DNA from: Lacibacter sp. H375
GTDB taxonomy: Bacteria > Bacteroidota > Bacteroidia > Chitinophagales > Chitinophagaceae
Direction: 5' to 3'
Assembly: GCF_037892425.1 (NCBI RefSeq)
Contig: NZ_JBBKTT010000002.1
Span: 186,001 to 250,000, forward strand
Length of the DNA: 64,000 nucleotides
The notes beneath the pieces are model-generated. The model was not told the origin of the DNA, ran no database searches, and saw only the letters and a program-made list of their open reading frames with translations. Shown here piece after piece: positions 48,332 to 56,321 of the stretch; position 1 is the first letter of the stretch, and each line of letters begins with the position of its first letter. The position numbers and the translations under genes were made by a program.

Positions 48332-49786
48332 ATGCAATTGGTCAGATCATTCCTTGTTTCAGCAGCACTTGTCTGTTGTTACACATTAACTGCACAGGAT
48401 AGTTCAAAACAAATAAGAAACCGCCTCCTTCTCGATTTTCCTTTGCTTGAATTTCCACACATGAATTATGCAGCAGGAATGTCGTTCAACAAACGCATGA
48501 AGTTACCTTCAGGAGGAACTGTGCGTCCCACATTCGGCGATTTTATACGTGGGTACGAAAGTCCTTCGATGCAACAGGCACTTGCTGTTACAAAAAATCT
48601 GCATGCAACAAACTATTATTTCAATAACCGGTTATGGAACAAATGGATTGCACCGGTAAATCGAAAGAAAAAATTTTTGAACCGGATTGCTGCGAATGCA
48701 ACAGCCGGTGCAGTTGATTATGTGTTGGCTTATCACCTCATGGTGTTTGGTCCTGTTTGGCTGCACGAAGAGTTTCACCGTAATGGTATTACTCATCAAT
48801 GTGCATCAAGCTTTGATGAAACCTATTATCGTTTTGGCGGTGGTATTCCAAGCGGATCAGTATCGCATGTATTGGATGAAGATATGATGCGGTTTAAGAG
48901 CACAGCCCCTCAAAACATGGTTCGAAGTTTTGCAGCTGGTATTGAAGCGCAATATCAGTTGGTAAGGGCGTTGCAGAAAGATAATTTTTTTCATCGCACT
49001 AATCAACCAAATGTTGTCATGAATATTCTTGTGACCAACCAGGCAATTGGTTATGTGAATCAATTCAAAGAAAAGGACTATGACGCCAGTATCGATACAA
49101 TGAACAAGTATGGAGTTGCTGTGAAGGATCGTGATTTTGTAGGCTGGGATTTTACAGCGTGGGTATACGATCTGCATCGGATCAATGAACCGTACAGCAA
49201 CCGTGGTACACATCCAAACGGAATGGGCATCAACAGAGCTATTAAACGAAGTCAGCTTACAGCTGAAGAAGACCGGTATTTAAGCAAGATGGGGCGGATG
49301 CAATACCTGAATTTTATTTCACCGTCCATGGTTGGTATTCATCGTATCAAAGTGAATGAACAAACAGCGTTTAATTTTTCGGTTCGTCATATATTGAATT
49401 CATTTGGTTATGACCTTGGTCTTGATGTATTTCTCGAAACAAAAGGAACACAATGGCTCGTTGGATTACATGGATACAGGAATAAAGAAAAACTTTGGCC
49501 CGGCATTGAGGTAGAAAATCCTGCGATCAAACTGCGTGCCGGCAGCAAACAAATTCCATTACATGCAAGAGGAATGTTGTGGCTGCAACCCAAAGATCAA
49601 TTGTTTACATCCACCAAACCAGAGCCCGGCGGTTTGTTACAACTGCGTGCTTATTATCCAACAAGGAAGGTATTAAAGCTGTATGCAGAAGCAGAAGCAA
49701 AAACAACCGGATGGGTTGCGGCAAATCCTTATCTCGACCCAAATGTAACGGTGCGAATGGGTTTGATGGTTGATCTCAATAAATAA
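48332..49786 (+). CDS. Exported protein of unknown function with HEEFH motif
   Basis: 484 residues with a signal peptide (MQLVRSFLVSAALVCCYTLTAQ). I do not recognise the family. Residues 145-149 are HEEFH, in a hydrophobic-helix context (FGPVWLHEEFHRN), which fits a zincin HExxH metal site. A further His at 154 and several conserved-looking Asp/Glu could supply the third ligand. The C-terminal third alternates strands and ends VTVRMGLMVDLNK, which could be part of an outer-membrane barrel. It is next to the response regulator but has no clear CACAT-N4-ATGYG site. Confidence 0.6.
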   Translation: MQLVRSFLVSAALVCCYTLTAQDSSKQIRNRLLLDFPLLEFPHMNYAAGMSFNKRMKLPSGGTVRPTFGDFIRGYESPSMQQALAVTKNLHATNYYFNNRLWNKWIAPVNRKKKFLNRIAANATAGAVDYVLAYHLMVFGPVWLHEEFHRNGITHQCASSFDETYYRFGGGIPSGSVSHVLDEDMMRFKSTAPQNMVRSFAAGIEAQYQLVRALQKDNFFHRTNQPNVVMNILVTNQAIGYVNQFKEKDYDASIDTMNKYGVAVKDRDFVGWDFTAWVYDLHRINEPYSNRGTHPNGMGINRAIKRSQLTAEEDRYLSKMGRMQYLNFISPSMVGIHRIKVNEQTAFNFSVRHILNSFGYDLGLDVFLETKGTQWLVGLHGYRNKEKLWPGIEVENPAIKLRAGSKQIPLHARGMLWLQPKDQLFTSTKPEPGGLLQLRAYYPTRKVLKLYAEAEAKTTGWVAANPYLDPNVTVRMGLMVDLNK

Positions 49787-49796
49787 TCACATTGTT

Positions 49797-49824
49797 CCTG
49801 TTCTTTTGTAGAACAGGATTTTTT
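49797..49824 (+). terminator. Intrinsic terminator after the HEEFH gene
   Basis: CCTGTTCT, loop TTTGT, AGAACAGG (49797-49817), then A and six T. The start codon of the next gene is 22 bp further on. Confidence 0.85.
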
Positions 49825-49846
49825 ATTTTGCCTGAAAGAAATTTAC

Positions 49847-50380
49847 ATGTTTCCTGTTCTTACCACTGAACGTTTATTACTACGTAAAGTAGAACAGACA
49901 GATGCAGCTGCTGTTTTAAAAGGTTACAGCGATCCGTTGGTGAACAGGCATATGTCGGTTGCTTATCATTCGCTCGAAGAGGTGCAGGCGCAACTGGATT
50001 TTTACAATTCAATTTACACAACAGGTGATGGGATATGGTGGGCAATCTGTCCCGGCGATGATCCTTCAAATGTTATTGGTAACGGCGGTTTGAATAATTA
50101 CCGAATGCAACATCGCTGTATTGAGATCGGTTATTGGATATTGCCAGGTGAACAAGGACGTGGATATGCATCAGAAGCAGTGAAAGCCATCTGCAATTAT
50201 GCATTTACACAACTTGATGTTCATCGTATTGAAGCTATTGTTGAAGGGGACAATGATACAAGTATCAAGCTCCTGGAAAAACTGGGCTTCGCCTGCGAAG
50301 GCACGCACCGGCAGTGCGAGATAAAAAACGGGAACTACATCGACCTGGTCTACTACGCATTGTTTAATCCTTATCACTAA
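49847..50380 (+). CDS. GNAT-family N-acetyltransferase (RimJ/RimL-like)
   Basis: 177 residues, full-length GNAT fold. Begins TERLLLRKVEQTDAAAVLKGYSDPLVNRHM, with the acetyl-CoA-binding stretch ILPGEQGRGYASEAVKAICNYAF and ALFEKLGF-like LLEKLGFACEGTHR. Members of this subgroup acetylate ribosomal proteins, other protein N-termini or small amines. The substrate is not predictable. It is apparently transcribed alone. Confidence 0.88.
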   Translation: MFPVLTTERLLLRKVEQTDAAAVLKGYSDPLVNRHMSVAYHSLEEVQAQLDFYNSIYTTGDGIWWAICPGDDPSNVIGNGGLNNYRMQHRCIEIGYWILPGEQGRGYASEAVKAICNYAFTQLDVHRIEAIVEGDNDTSIKLLEKLGFACEGTHRQCEIKNGNYIDLVYYALFNPYH

Positions 50381-50390
50381 GAGCACAATA

Positions 50391-50407
50391 TGTGATGCAG
50401 CATCACA
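50391..50407. promoter_or_regulatory. 17-bp palindrome TGTGATGC-A-GCATCACA
   Basis: Perfect 8-bp arms around a single A, directly after the GNAT stop and about 45 bp before regulon promoter E. It resembles a Crp-type site (TGTGA...TCACA) but with a 7-bp spacer instead of 6. Confidence 0.35.
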
Positions 50408-50434
50408 TCATTTCAACCAATTGCTTCCTCAATT

Positions 50435-50480
50435 CACACAGTTATGCGATTGATTTCGGGGTCTCTGCAATCTATCTTCA
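50435..50480 (+). promoter_or_regulatory. Regulon promoter E
   Basis: CACACAGTTATGCG (50435-50448), 24 bp beginning ATTG, then TATCTTCA (50473-50480). The weakest of the set (one change in the left half-site, imperfect -7 box) but with exact spacing. It leads into the leader ORF and hairpins before the Crp-family gene. Confidence 0.5.
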
Positions 50481-50518
50481 CATCAGTTTCGTTTATATCA
50501 TTACTAAAATCATTTTTT

Positions 50519-50617
50519 ATGAACGACTTAATGTGGGCTCATATCTACGTTGTTCCAACAGGTACAGGTTATGGTTACCTGTTGATCAACTGCACAGGTA
50601 ACCCCGAAAATAACTGA
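50519..50617 (+). CDS. Possible 32-residue leader or small protein
   Basis: ATG at 50519 to TGA at 50615-50617, encoding MNDLMWAHIYVVPTGTGYGY then LLINCTGNPENN. It begins about 34 bases into the RNA expected from promoter E and covers the alternative hairpins that end in a T run. It has no signal peptide or membrane segment. It is aromatic-rich (one Trp, three Tyr). It could be a regulatory leader peptide or a small protein. Chance is not excluded at this length. Confidence 0.3.
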   Translation: MNDLMWAHIYVVPTGTGYGYLLINCTGNPENN

Positions 50618-50629
50618 TCAGCTTTTTTT
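50556..50629 (+). terminator. Alternative hairpins ending in a terminator before the Crp-family gene
   Basis: CAACAGGTA (50556-50564) pairs with TACCTGTTG (50576-50584). GGTTACCTG (50573-50581) can instead pair with CAGGTAACC (50595-50603), and GTTGATCA (50581-50588) with TGATCAGC (50615-50622, one U-G), which is followed by seven T. The first fold excludes the other two, as in an attenuator. Confidence 0.5.
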
Positions 50630-50660
50630 GCACTAGCCAGCATTGCTTATCTTTAGCAGG

Positions 50661-51239
50661 ATGGAAATTGAATTGCTGAAACAATTTGTTCAACAGATCT
50701 ATCCACTTCCTTTAGCGGATCTGGAACGTTTTACATCCGGGTGGCAACCGCTAACAGTAAAGCGGAAAACAATTCTTACTGCTGCCGGGGAAACAGAACG
50801 TCATCTTTATTTCGTATTGGAAGGATTGCAACGTGCTTTTTACATTGGCGATGGTAATAAAGAAGCCACCATCGTATTTACTTATCCCCCTTCTTTCAGT
50901 GGAGTGGCTGATAGTTTTCTTACGCAAACTCCATCGCTATATTTTCTTGAGACATTAACTGCCAGTCGCTTCCTGCGTATTTCCTATGACGCAGTTGATC
51001 AAATGTCAAAGTCTTCTCCGCATATTCAGCATTTATTATTCAAGGCAACAGCCTATGCGTTGAAAGGTGCATTACAACGCCATATCGAATTGCAGTGTTT
51101 TACCAATGAAGAAAAATTCAGAACATTACTGCAACGAAGTCCGCACATTCTTAATCTTGTGCCACACAAATACATTGCTTCTTATCTCGGCATGGATGCC
51201 ACTAATTTCAGCAAGTTGCTGGGCTCCGTTAAACTCTGA
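50661..51239 (+). CDS. Crp/Fnr-family transcriptional regulator
   Basis: 192 residues from the ATG at 50661. A TTG six codons earlier would add an unlikely extension. An N-terminal cyclic-nucleotide-binding-like beta-roll (about 15-115: TILTAAGETERHLYFVLEGLQRAFYIG) lacks the PRS..A cAMP signature, so it probably does not bind cAMP in the E. coli way. A C-terminal helical part with a short HTH (VPHKYIASYLGMDATNFSKLLGSV) follows. A possible promoter TTTG-N17-TATCTTTA (to 50655) would give an almost leaderless mRNA. Targets unknown. The neighbouring DinB-like gene may be one. Confidence 0.82.
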   Translation: MEIELLKQFVQQIYPLPLADLERFTSGWQPLTVKRKTILTAAGETERHLYFVLEGLQRAFYIGDGNKEATIVFTYPPSFSGVADSFLTQTPSLYFLETLTASRFLRISYDAVDQMSKSSPHIQHLLFKATAYALKGALQRHIELQCFTNEEKFRTLLQRSPHILNLVPHKYIASYLGMDATNFSKLLGSVKL

Positions 51240-51415
51240 TTTTTTCCGGCTTCATAAATCTTGGTTTTTACCAACAATCATGTTGTTGCTTCAGTTGAAA
51301 TTTGTATAAAATTCGGAAGCATGATATATCCATGAAAATTATCAAGCTAATTTATACTACAGCGACGATGATTTTTATGCATATACTATGTGGCTAAAAA
51401 AATAAAAAAGAACAC

Positions 51416-52009
51416 ATGAAACAGATCCACAGCAATACCTTGCTTGAACTTTTACAAAGTGATGTTCGTGAAATATTATTGCAATGCACTGCTTTGCAAA
51501 ACACAAACCAGCCATTGCTTACACAGCAGCCTCACCCCGGCAAGTGGAGTGTGGCTCAGGTTCTGGAACATTTAAACATCTATTCCCGTTACTACATTAC
51601 GGCAATAGAAGAAAAGCTTCATCTCAATCAATCAGGGCCTAACCAAAACTTTACACCCGGCTGGTTTGGCAATTATTTTACCAACCTCATGAAGCCGACA
51701 GACGAAAAGAAACTCAAAAGTAAAATGAAAGCACCAGCCAACGCTGTTCCTTCTGCTCAACCCGATGTTGTGGCGATGTTGAATGAATTTATCAATCATC
51801 AACATCATTTGCTGAACCTGTTGCAGATTGCTCGTACGGCTAATCTTGACTACAACCGCATTCCTATTTCGCTTACTAAACTCATTAAGCTAAAACTGGG
51901 CGACACCTTCCGTTTCTTTATTGCACATGAGCAACGTCATTTCCTGCAAATTGAAAACACCTTAAAGCAGGTTGAGCAAAATCGTATGTCGGTTTTGTCA
52001 GCTGCCTGA
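51416..52009 (+). CDS. DinB-like metal-binding protein
   Basis: 197 residues, DinB_2-type four-helix bundle. Characteristic start HPGKWSVAQVLEHLNIYSRYY with His52 as the first metal ligand, and a last helix FFIAHEQRHFLQIENTL with two His as the others. An insert containing NFTPGWFGNYFTNLMKP lies between helices. The molecular role is unknown. Some family members are thiol S-transferases. It lies 176 bp after the Crp-family gene. Confidence 0.82.
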   Translation: MKQIHSNTLLELLQSDVREILLQCTALQNTNQPLLTQQPHPGKWSVAQVLEHLNIYSRYYITAIEEKLHLNQSGPNQNFTPGWFGNYFTNLMKPTDEKKLKSKMKAPANAVPSAQPDVVAMLNEFINHQHHLLNLLQIARTANLDYNRIPISLTKLIKLKLGDTFRFFIAHEQRHFLQIENTLKQVEQNRMSVLSAA

Positions 52010-52061
52010 GTTAAACCTTGTCGTTAAAGAGATATGATTGAAAGATCAAATCTCTTATTAT

Positions 52062-52107
52062 CACATTGATATGTGATTGTATGAGTGTTTTTTATTTGGA
52101 AGCTTTG
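52062..52107 (+). promoter_or_regulatory. Regulon promoter F
   Basis: CACATTGATATGTG (52062-52075), 24 bp beginning ATTG, then AAGCTTTG (52100-52107). Drives the three-gene unit starting at 52126. Confidence 0.65.
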
Positions 52108-52125
52108 CTGCAAATAAACCTTATC

Positions 52126-52719
52126 ATGAAATTTAACCTTATCATCATCCTTTCTTTTCTTTTTGCGATAGGGGCATTCAATCTTTCAGCCCAGCAACAT
52201 ACAAAGCCACTTGGGTATGAGGTAGCAGGCGGCCTGCAAACGTATTATGCCCCTTTCATTAAAGCAACATTAAAAGGAACACAACCCGTTTTCATGGCGG
52301 GTGTGCATCAGCCCTTAAATGTAAAAAACAGTATTGGACTAACATTGAGGCTAGGGTATAACCGGCACGTGCAACAAGGCGATGCATTGTTTACTCAGCT
52401 GTTATTTAACTACACACCACTTGTTGCTAAAAAAATTGAATTGGGAATTGGCGCCGGCGTTGGTTATCAGTTTTCATTTTATCCATCAACACCTTTAAAG
52501 TGGAACGGTACCGAATGGTTTGAAGGGAAAGCCATAAAAGCTGTTATACAGGTGCCTGCACAGGTAAGCATTGGCTATCGTGGAATTGAAACTACCAAAG
52601 GCAGATTTACTCCTTATGTTTCTTATCAGCTGAATGCATTGTTCAACTACACACCTGATCTTACTCCATTACCTTCTTCATTCTTTCTGCTGGGTGTAAA
52701 GTATTCAGCAAAAAAATAA
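52126..52719 (+). CDS. Small outer-membrane beta-barrel protein
   Basis: 197 residues from the ATG at 52126 (an in-frame ATG at 52066 lies in the operator and before the promoter box, so it is rejected). Signal peptide MKFNLIIILSFLFAIGAFNLSAQ, then alternating amphipathic strands with Gly/aromatic pattern (GYEVAGGLQTYYAPF, IELGIGAGVGYQFSFYP, FTPYVSYQLNALFNY) and a terminal LGVKYSAKK. Probably an 8-strand OmpX/OmpW-like barrel. First gene of a regulon operon with a serine hydrolase and a lipoprotein. Confidence 0.72.
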   Translation: MKFNLIIILSFLFAIGAFNLSAQQHTKPLGYEVAGGLQTYYAPFIKATLKGTQPVFMAGVHQPLNVKNSIGLTLRLGYNRHVQQGDALFTQLLFNYTPLVAKKIELGIGAGVGYQFSFYPSTPLKWNGTEWFEGKAIKAVIQVPAQVSIGYRGIETTKGRFTPYVSYQLNALFNYTPDLTPLPSSFFLLGVKYSAKK

Positions 52720-52744
52720 TCATTACTCTCAACTTATTAATTGA

Positions 52745-53950
52745 ATGATCATGAAACATAGTTCGATCGTTTTGGCAGTAGCCTGTTTATTTCTTTTAGC
52801 TTCCTGTCGGCAGGATATATACAGCACAGCCGTTACACCTGTTGCCGGTGTACTACCGGAAAATGAAAATCACCCAATGAAAGACAGCCTTGATTTTATT
52901 TTGAATAAACATATTGCCAAAGGTGTACCTGGTGCCCAGGTAATGGTGAAGAATGCCGATGGCTGGTATATTACAAACGGTGGTTATGCAAAAACGGAAA
53001 CAAAAACCGCTATGTCGGATAACATGACCGCCTGGGTTTACAGTATTTCAAAAACCTACCTGGCAACTGTTGCATTGCGCTTAAAAGAAAAGGGCCTGCT
53101 GAATCTGGATGCACCAATAAAAAATTTTATTTCTCAGGATATACTAAAGCATATTGCAAATGGCGATAAGATCACAGTTCGCCAATTAATGAATCATAGC
53201 AGCGGGTTACGAAATCATACAGTAGAACCATCCTTTCAGCTCTTTCAACTTAACAATCCATTTACTGTTTTAACTCTTGAAGAAAAAATCAAATTCATTT
53301 ACGACAAACCTGCGTTGTTTGAACCCGGAACAGATTTTTTCTACAGCAACAGTGGTTACACATTGTTACAGTGGGTTGTGGAAGCTGCAAGCAATAAACC
53401 TTATGCGCAGGTTTTGCAGGAAGAAATTCTGCAGCCGTTGAATCTCACAAAAACCTACTATCATATATCTGATGCAAAATTGCTTGAGCTTGGTTTTCCC
53501 AACTATTATTTTGAACGTTACAATAATGGTCAGCTCGAAAACGTAACTAAATGGAATAATACAATTGCAAAAGGGTTAGAAGGTTACGGTGGTATTGCAG
53601 CAAACGGAACTGATGTGATTCGTTTTATGGAAGCACTCATTAATGGTAATATCATCAGTGCAGCTTCTTTACAGGAAATGCGTACATGGATACAGGGAAA
53701 AGAAAGTACAGAGCCTGACTACGGCCTGGGTCTTGAGTATTTTGGCAATTACAATAAAACGGTACCAACAATCACATATGGTCACGAAGGCGATGGAATA
53801 GGCGGTACAACACAGGTTTTATATGTTCCTGCAAATGATACTTACATTTTTATTACCATCAACGCCGGCCGGCAGTTGTTTGGTGAGTATCTGTTCCGCA
53901 CCAGCGACCTGAAAATAGATCTGTGTCGTTATGTGGCAACTTATCGTTAA
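52745..53950 (+). CDS. Lipoprotein serine hydrolase (beta-lactamase class C / DD-peptidase family)
   Basis: 401 residues, or 399 from a second ATG at 52751. Lipoprotein signal ending LLASC (Cys21). Serine beta-lactamase-like fold: S-x-x-K at Ser100-Lys103 (VYSISKTYLA), YSN in FFYSNSGYTL, and HEGDGIGG in place of the KTG/HxG triad near the end. The family includes class C beta-lactamases, DD-carboxypeptidases and esterases. The substrate is unresolved. Middle gene of the promoter F operon, so linked to the envelope regulon. Confidence 0.85.
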   Translation: MIMKHSSIVLAVACLFLLASCRQDIYSTAVTPVAGVLPENENHPMKDSLDFILNKHIAKGVPGAQVMVKNADGWYITNGGYAKTETKTAMSDNMTAWVYSISKTYLATVALRLKEKGLLNLDAPIKNFISQDILKHIANGDKITVRQLMNHSSGLRNHTVEPSFQLFQLNNPFTVLTLEEKIKFIYDKPALFEPGTDFFYSNSGYTLLQWVVEAASNKPYAQVLQEEILQPLNLTKTYYHISDAKLLELGFPNYYFERYNNGQLENVTKWNNTIAKGLEGYGGIAANGTDVIRFMEALINGNIISAASLQEMRTWIQGKESTEPDYGLGLEYFGNYNKTVPTITYGHEGDGIGGTTQVLYVPANDTYIFITINAGRQLFGEYLFRTSDLKIDLCRYVATYR

Positions 53951-53984
53951 CTAAAATTATTTCTTAACCTGTAAACGAATTTTT

Positions 53985-54755
53985 ATGCGTTACACCTACA
54001 TTAGCTTTGGAATTATTTTGTTGTTGCTTGTTTCCTGCAGGAAACCAACAGATCAACCTCAGCGAACATCAAAACTGGTAACAAAAATTTCTTCATCACC
54101 CACCGATTTCCGTTCGTTTACCTATGATGCAAACAAACGCCTGACGAATCATACGCTCCAGTTTATTAATGGAGACGGAACATCGCTTATGTCGGTGAAT
54201 TATTTTTATATCGATGGCATCATCAGCACAGCTTCATCACAAGGAGGTTCTATATTTTATGAAACAGAAGGCCGGCAGGTGAAAGTGGTAAGAACTTTCC
54301 GCCCAATGGGAAGTGAGATATCTACACTTTACTACACGTATAACAGCAAGGGACAATTGATCGAATGGAGAGAAAAATTTAGTCAGCCTGATATCGATCA
54401 GCCAAAAGAATCAAAACAGGCGTTTGAATATTATGCTGATGGAAATTTGAAGCGTACGATGTACTATTTAAAGATGACAAACGACGGACCTTTTGTTTTA
54501 AATGGAAGTACAGTGTATGATCAATACGATCAGTTTAAAAATCCTGAGGTTTCATTTCTGGGTACAGTTTATTTGCCTTCAGTTGTGTTTCAAAAAAACA
54601 ATGCCGGTCGTATAAGGCATTATGCAGCTAACGGTGAGCTGTATCAAACAAGTACATTTGAATATACGTATGATGCCGACGGTTACCCGGCAACAAAGCT
54701 TTATAAAGACGACCGAAGCACAATTGATATATTATTTACATACAGCTACCAATAA
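53985..54755 (+). CDS. YD-repeat-like lipoprotein (paralogue of 5940 and 58928)
   Basis: 256 residues with a lipoprotein signal ending LLVSC (Cys18) followed by RKPTDQPQ. The body has repeats of the form FTYDANKRLTNHTL, YTYNSKGQLIEWRE, YTYDADGYPATKLY, ending FTYSYQ. The N-terminal and terminal motifs match the lipoproteins at 5940 and 58928. Third gene of the promoter F operon, 34 bp after the serine hydrolase. Function unknown. Confidence 0.72.
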   Translation: MRYTYISFGIILLLLVSCRKPTDQPQRTSKLVTKISSSPTDFRSFTYDANKRLTNHTLQFINGDGTSLMSVNYFYIDGIISTASSQGGSIFYETEGRQVKVVRTFRPMGSEISTLYYTYNSKGQLIEWREKFSQPDIDQPKESKQAFEYYADGNLKRTMYYLKMTNDGPFVLNGSTVYDQYDQFKNPEVSFLGTVYLPSVVFQKNNAGRIRHYAANGELYQTSTFEYTYDADGYPATKLYKDDRSTIDILFTYSYQ

Positions 54756-54790
54756 CACATTTAATCTTTCAATAGCGGTTGGATTAAGAA

Positions 54791-54814
54791 GGGATCTTGC
54801 AGAAGATCCCTTTT
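54791..54814 (+). terminator. Intrinsic terminator of the promoter F operon
   Basis: GGGATCTT, loop GCAG, AAGATCCC, then TTTT, directly abutting the next regulon operator at 54815. Confidence 0.85.
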
Positions 54815-54860
54815 CACATATTCATGTGATTGCCTCAATTTTTGTATGCCTGTACATTTG
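54815..54860 (+). promoter_or_regulatory. Regulon promoter G
   Basis: CACATATTCATGTG (54815-54828), 24 bp beginning ATTG, then a perfect TACATTTG (54853-54860). The box ends 3 bp before the ATG at 54864, so the mRNA would be leaderless or nearly so. Confidence 0.72.
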
Positions 54861-54863
54861 TTT

Positions 54864-56306
54864 ATGAAACTTATCATCTTCTTATTCGCATTTGGACTGC
54901 ACTATTCTTTTGCCCAGCTCCCGGCAGATAAAAAGTTAAAGATTGACAGTCTCATTCAACAGTATATTGAAACCAAACAATTCTCAGGTTGTGTGCTTGT
55001 TGCAAAGAACAACGAGGTATTGTATCAGCAGGCCTTTGGTTATGCCAGCAGGGAAGAGCAAGTGCTAAACCGCATTGCCACTAATTTTAATATAGCCTCA
55101 ATGGGCAAAACGTTCACTGCAACACTTGTTATGCAGTTGGTGCAGGAAGGTAAAATTTCCCTTGAGCAAACACTTGCAACAGTTTTGCCTGAGTTTAAAG
55201 TGAAGAAGGCAGATAGCATAACTGTAAGGCATCTGTTGACGCATACTTCGGGTGTTGGCAATTATATGATGCATGTGAATTTTGAAGCAGAACGTCATCA
55301 ACTGAAATCGCTGAATGATGTAATGCCATATGTGGTTGCAATGGAGCCAACATTGGATTATGTGGGGCAGCGTCATGATTATTCTAACTCAGGATTCATT
55401 TTGTTGGGAAAGATCGTTGAAAAAATTAGCGGTAAGTCGTACATGCAAAACCTGGAGGAGCGTATTTTTAAACCAGCAGGTATCAAAAGTTCATACATTC
55501 ATTACCCGGCCACTTTCATTGCGCCAAATGAAGCAACTCCTTACCTTGCTTATACGCAGAAAACATTTGTAAACGCAGCAGCAGAAGAATTTCCTGCTTT
55601 GTCTGATGGTGGTATGCAGTCGAATGTGATCGATCTTTATCGCTTTGCCAAAGCACTACTTAACGACAAACTTCTTTCAACTGCCATGCGTGATAGTATG
55701 TGGAGCGGAAAAGTTGCAACAGGAAGAGCAGATAAATACAGCTTTGGCTGGGTTGATGAACAGTTAGATTTTGGGAAAAGAACTTATAGCCATAGCGGTG
55801 GGGGTAAAGGATTTTCTTCTGATCTCAAGATCGTAAAAGAAGATGGATATATTGTTATAGTGTTAATCAATAACCGTGTGAACCCACGTGATGTTACAAA
55901 TAATATTTTGCGTATTCTCTACAACAAAGAAACCCGCAAGCCGGAAAAGTATCTTGAAAATGTATTGATGGAAGTAACAGAAGAGAAAGGATTTGATTAT
56001 GTGCGTACGAATTACAAGGCCATTCTTAAAGAAAAGGGGTTTGATAAAACACCAAATCCGTGGGTATATATTATGTACTCCGATATGTTTGAAACGATGA
56101 AGGATTTTGACAAAGCATTTGCTGTAATTGAAATGGGGCGGGAAGAATTTCCCAATGAAGCATCTTTATATAATGTAACAGGCCAGTTGTATGCTAATCA
56201 GAAAAAGTTTAAGGAAGCTGCTGAGTGGTTTAATAAAGCACTTGTAATTAATCCTGAAGACGATTTTGCGAAGATGATGCTGAAGAATATCAGTAGTAAA
56301 TTGTAA
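54864..56306 (+). CDS. Exported serine hydrolase with TPR tail
   Basis: 480 residues from the ATG at 54864 (an in-frame ATG at 54846 lies upstream of the -7 box). Signal peptide MKLIIFLFAFGLHYSFAQ. Beta-lactamase-type catalytic domain with S-x-x-K at Ser79-Lys82 (ASMGKTFTATL), YSN in HDYSNSGFILLG, and HSGGGKGF as the third motif. The last about 110 residues contain tetratricopeptide-like helices (SLYNVTGQLYANQKKFKEAAEWFNKALVINPEDD). Either an envelope hydrolase or an esterase. Directly behind promoter G, and followed 15 bp later by a RibD-like gene. Confidence 0.85.
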   Translation: MKLIIFLFAFGLHYSFAQLPADKKLKIDSLIQQYIETKQFSGCVLVAKNNEVLYQQAFGYASREEQVLNRIATNFNIASMGKTFTATLVMQLVQEGKISLEQTLATVLPEFKVKKADSITVRHLLTHTSGVGNYMMHVNFEAERHQLKSLNDVMPYVVAMEPTLDYVGQRHDYSNSGFILLGKIVEKISGKSYMQNLEERIFKPAGIKSSYIHYPATFIAPNEATPYLAYTQKTFVNAAAEEFPALSDGGMQSNVIDLYRFAKALLNDKLLSTAMRDSMWSGKVATGRADKYSFGWVDEQLDFGKRTYSHSGGGKGFSSDLKIVKEDGYIVIVLINNRVNPRDVTNNILRILYNKETRKPEKYLENVLMEVTEEKGFDYVRTNYKAILKEKGFDKTPNPWVYIMYSDMFETMKDFDKAFAVIEMGREEFPNEASLYNVTGQLYANQKKFKEAAEWFNKALVINPEDDFAKMMLKNISSKL

Positions 56307-56321
56307 AATTGAAAGATTCTG

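Noticed and set aside
50392-50601. 69-residue ORF in the Crp-family upstream region.
   Set aside because: It runs through the palindrome, operator and promoter box, and has no coding character.
52066-52125. Longer N-terminus for the beta-barrel protein starting at 52066.
   Set aside because: That ATG lies inside the operator and before the promoter box, and the extension would bury the signal peptide.
54846-54863. Longer N-terminus for the TPR serine hydrolase.
   Set aside because: The ATG precedes the TACATTTG box. The signal peptide begins cleanly at 54864.
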